Position numbers and translations under genes: made by a program. From Paraburkholderia fungorum (GTDB lineage Bacteria > Pseudomonadota > Gammaproteobacteria > Burkholderiales > Burkholderiaceae), in the NCBI RefSeq assembly GCF_902833645.1, contig NZ_CADFGE010000001.1, forward strand, positions 1,445,394-1,509,393: a stretch of 64,000 nucleotides of DNA, in the 5' to 3' direction. The notes beneath the pieces were generated by a model. It saw only the letters and a list, made by a program, of their open reading frames with translations. It had not been told where the DNA came from and ran no database searches. Numbering within the stretch: position 1 is the stretch's first letter; each line of letters starts with the position of its first letter. Below are positions 62,398 to 64,000 of this stretch, piece by piece.

Positions 62398-63666
62398 ATG
62401 ACCATTCGCACCCTGGCTGCCGCATGTGGCGCGGCGCTGCTTTGCCAATTCGCCGTTTCCTCGACTGTTTTTGCCGCCGACGCCTCAGCGCATTGGGTTA
62501 CCGCGTGGGCAACTGCCTTGCAGCCCATCCCGCAGCGCTCGGATTTGCCGCCGCTTTACCGCGCTCCGGAAGTCGCAGGGCGGACGGTTCGTCAGATCAT
62601 CTATCCCACGCTGGCGGGTAAATCCGCGCGAATTCATCTCAGCAACGAGTACGGCAAGACACCGCTTGTCATCGAAGATTTGCGCATCGCGCGCTCGGCC
62701 GGCGGAGCTGCTGCGCTCGGCAATGGCGATGCGCGGGTGACATTTGGCGGCAAGAATTCGGTGAGCGTACCGGCGGGAGCAGAGCTGGACAGCGACCCGA
62801 TTGCCATCGACATCGTAGAAGGCGCGCCTTACGCGGTTAGCGCGTTCATGGGGCCGGACCAACGAATCGTGGCGTGGCATCGGGTCTCGAGCCAGTTGAA
62901 CTTCGTTTCCTCGCCGGGAAATCATGCCGCCGACGCCTCTGCGGAGTCGTTTCGCGGACGGTTTACGCAATATGTGTGGGTGACGGGGTTGTCGGTGGAT
63001 GCGCCTTCGGCGGTTGCAGTCGCTGCGATCGGCGACTCGATCACCGACGGCATGCGTTCCAGTCTGAATCAGAACCGACGCTGGCCGGACGCGCTGGCGC
63101 GTCGGTTCGCCAGCACTGGTGATCGCTCGACGGCGATCGTCAATCTTGGCATCAGCGGCAATCGCTTATTGAGCGACTCAGTCTGCTACGGCGATGCGCT
63201 CGTGCGGCGGTTCGACCGGGACGTGCTGGAGCGTCCGGGCGTGAAGACGGCGATTCTGCTGATCGGCATCAACGACATCAATTTCTCCGAGATGCCTGCA
63301 CGTAACGGCCTCGACTGTGATTCGCCCCATACCTCGGTGACTGCTGCCGACCTGACTGCCGGTTATCAGCGGGTGATCGCGGATGCGCGGCGCCATGGCG
63401 TAAAAGTGTTTGGCGCAACGTTGACCCCGGCTTCGTTGCCGGCCTTGCGGGAGGCAATCCGCCTGGCGGTCAATCAGTGGATTCGGACCAGCCACGCGTT
63501 CGACGGCATCGTGGATTTCGACGCGGCGCTACGCGATCCGGCGCAACCGAGCCGTCTGCAACGAGCCTTTGATAGTGGCGATCATATTCATCCCAGCGAC
63601 GCGGGATACGCAGCAATGGCTGGCGCGGTTCCGATCACAGCTTTAGTGAATTCGACCCGGAAGTGA
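62398..63666 (+). CDS. Secreted SGNH/GDSL hydrolase
   Basis: 422 residues from ATG 62398 (MTIRTLAAACGAALLCQFAV), with a signal peptide ending SSTVFA. The catalytic Ser214 is in AAIGDSITDGM; the Asn/Gly block is LLIGINDIN, and DHIHPSDAGYAAMA supplies the Asp/His pair. An N-terminal beta domain (residues ~25-195) precedes it. Likely an esterase or lipase exported to the periplasm or beyond; substrate unknown. The 277 bp before it hold only a 10 bp direct repeat (TCCGTACTTT at 62179 and 62247). Confidence 0.9.
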   Translation: MTIRTLAAACGAALLCQFAVSSTVFAADASAHWVTAWATALQPIPQRSDLPPLYRAPEVAGRTVRQIIYPTLAGKSARIHLSNEYGKTPLVIEDLRIARSAGGAAALGNGDARVTFGGKNSVSVPAGAELDSDPIAIDIVEGAPYAVSAFMGPDQRIVAWHRVSSQLNFVSSPGNHAADASAESFRGRFTQYVWVTGLSVDAPSAVAVAAIGDSITDGMRSSLNQNRRWPDALARRFASTGDRSTAIVNLGISGNRLLSDSVCYGDALVRRFDRDVLERPGVKTAILLIGINDINFSEMPARNGLDCDSPHTSVTAADLTAGYQRVIADARRHGVKVFGATLTPASLPALREAIRLAVNQWIRTSHAFDGIVDFDAALRDPAQPSRLQRAFDSGDHIHPSDAGYAAMAGAVPITALVNSTRK

Positions 63667-63695
63667 GTCGTCAGAAAAAGATTTTCGCCAAAGCC

Positions 63696-63724
63696 TTGTC
63701 ACATGGCTGAGGTTCGCCTATAGT
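63696..63724 (+). promoter_or_regulatory. rRNA operon promoter P1
   Basis: -35 TTGTCA (63696-63701), 17 bp spacer, -10 TATAGT (63719-63724), just past the SGNH gene. Confidence 0.7.
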
Positions 63725-63811
63725 TCGGCTCCTCGTTTGCGAACGAGGGCCGCGGCGGAAACCAGCGGCTGTGATGTCAATAAGGTTTTAAGCGAAAGCG
63801 GAAAAATATTG

Positions 63812-63840
63812 TTGACAGAACGAAAAAGAGCCTTCATAAT
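63812..63840 (+). promoter_or_regulatory. rRNA operon promoter P2
   Basis: -35 TTGACA (63812-63817), 17 bp spacer, -10 CATAAT (63835-63840). The A/T-rich stretch just upstream (GCGGAAAAATATTG) could serve as an UP element. Confidence 0.85.
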
Positions 63841-63938
63841 CTCGTTTCTCTGCTGCTGATGCAGCGACGCAGAACGAAGCGGTACCGGTGGTTGCGCAGG
63901 TGGGCAACACGGTGCGGATTCGGTAGTGAATGCGGACT

Positions 63939-63954
63939 CGATCTTTAAAAATTA
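63939..63954 (+). promoter_or_regulatory. boxA-like antitermination element in the rRNA leader
   Basis: CGATCTTTAAAAATTA, followed by a GATAAGTGTGGGCGCTTGATG leader that I recall from just upstream of 16S rRNA in Burkholderiaceae. The 16S gene itself lies beyond the right edge. Confidence 0.75.
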
Positions 63955-64000
63955 ACAGCCGATAAGTGTGGGCGCTTGATGCGCGACGCGCGGTGGACTC

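Larger units (their letters stand above)
63667..64000 (+). other. Leader region of an rRNA operon
   Basis: 334 bp with two sigma70 promoters, a UP-like A-tract and a boxA-like site, but no protein gene. The mature 16S rRNA start is not reached. Confidence 0.8.

Overview
The window is a GC-rich, gene-dense stretch of a Burkholderiaceae chromosome, most likely a Paraburkholderia (inference). The support is DUF2957 tandem lipoproteins, a DUF6723-like protein, a palindromic element of a type I recall from that genus, a paaABCDE operon with a TetR-type palindromic operator, and the leader of an rRNA operon at the right edge. Nearly all genes look like core-chromosome genes. I see no phage, insertion sequence, integrase, CRISPR array or complete RNA gene.

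Left part (1-24.4 kb): a 5-oxoprolinase pair (pxpB, partial pxpC) with a divergent MarR-like regulator; 5-formyl-THF cyclo-ligase and a lipoprotein lytic transglycosylase; an NDUFA9-type reductase, a GST and cca; a ~700 bp imperfect palindrome filling the gap between convergent genes; DUF2905; a MidA-type methyltransferase divergent from a pteridine-reductase-like SDR, folB and ttcA; glmU-glmS for UDP-GlcNAc supply; three small envelope or unknown proteins; a GST with a divergent WYL regulator and a clear inverted-repeat operator; a lipoprotein phosphoesterase with a di-heme peroxidase; a small lytic transglycosylase; a DUF2242 lipoprotein; and a gap with DnaA-box-like sites next to two overlapping tiny genes.

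Middle part (24.4-47 kb): an EamA transporter; an RstB/RstA-like two-component pair divergent from a MipA/OmpV outer-membrane protein; an orphan thioester-reductase-like SDR and an IclR regulator; a small basic secreted protein; a Mut7-C RNase-like protein; a beta-hydroxyacid dehydrogenase; a LysE exporter; a probable orphan small RNA with tandem anti-Shine-Dalgarno-like motifs; OmpW; two tandem DUF2957 lipoproteins; argC, wrbA-like, PEBP-like, an RcsB-like regulator, pyrE, an MFS permease and maeB.

Right part (47-64 kb): a ten-copy 19-bp minisatellite; a fused indolepyruvate ferredoxin oxidoreductase; a small secreted protein; hpd with a divergent Lrp/AsnC regulator and an Lrp-like operator; a GNAT protein; the phenylacetyl-CoA epoxidase operon paaABCDE with its terminator, then DUF1835 and a TetR gene; an FAD oxidoreductase; an SGNH hydrolase; and tandem sigma70 promoters with a boxA-like motif that lead into an rRNA operon beyond the edge. 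The indolepyruvate oxidoreductase, hpd and paa genes form a loose aromatic amino acid / phenylacetate catabolic neighbourhood.

The signals I consider least explained are the candidate small RNA near 34.24-34.30 kb, the 19-bp array near 47.4-47.6 kb, the giant palindrome at 7.42-8.13 kb, the DnaA-box/tiny-gene locus at 23.5-24.4 kb, and several clean operator-like repeats next to divergent regulators.
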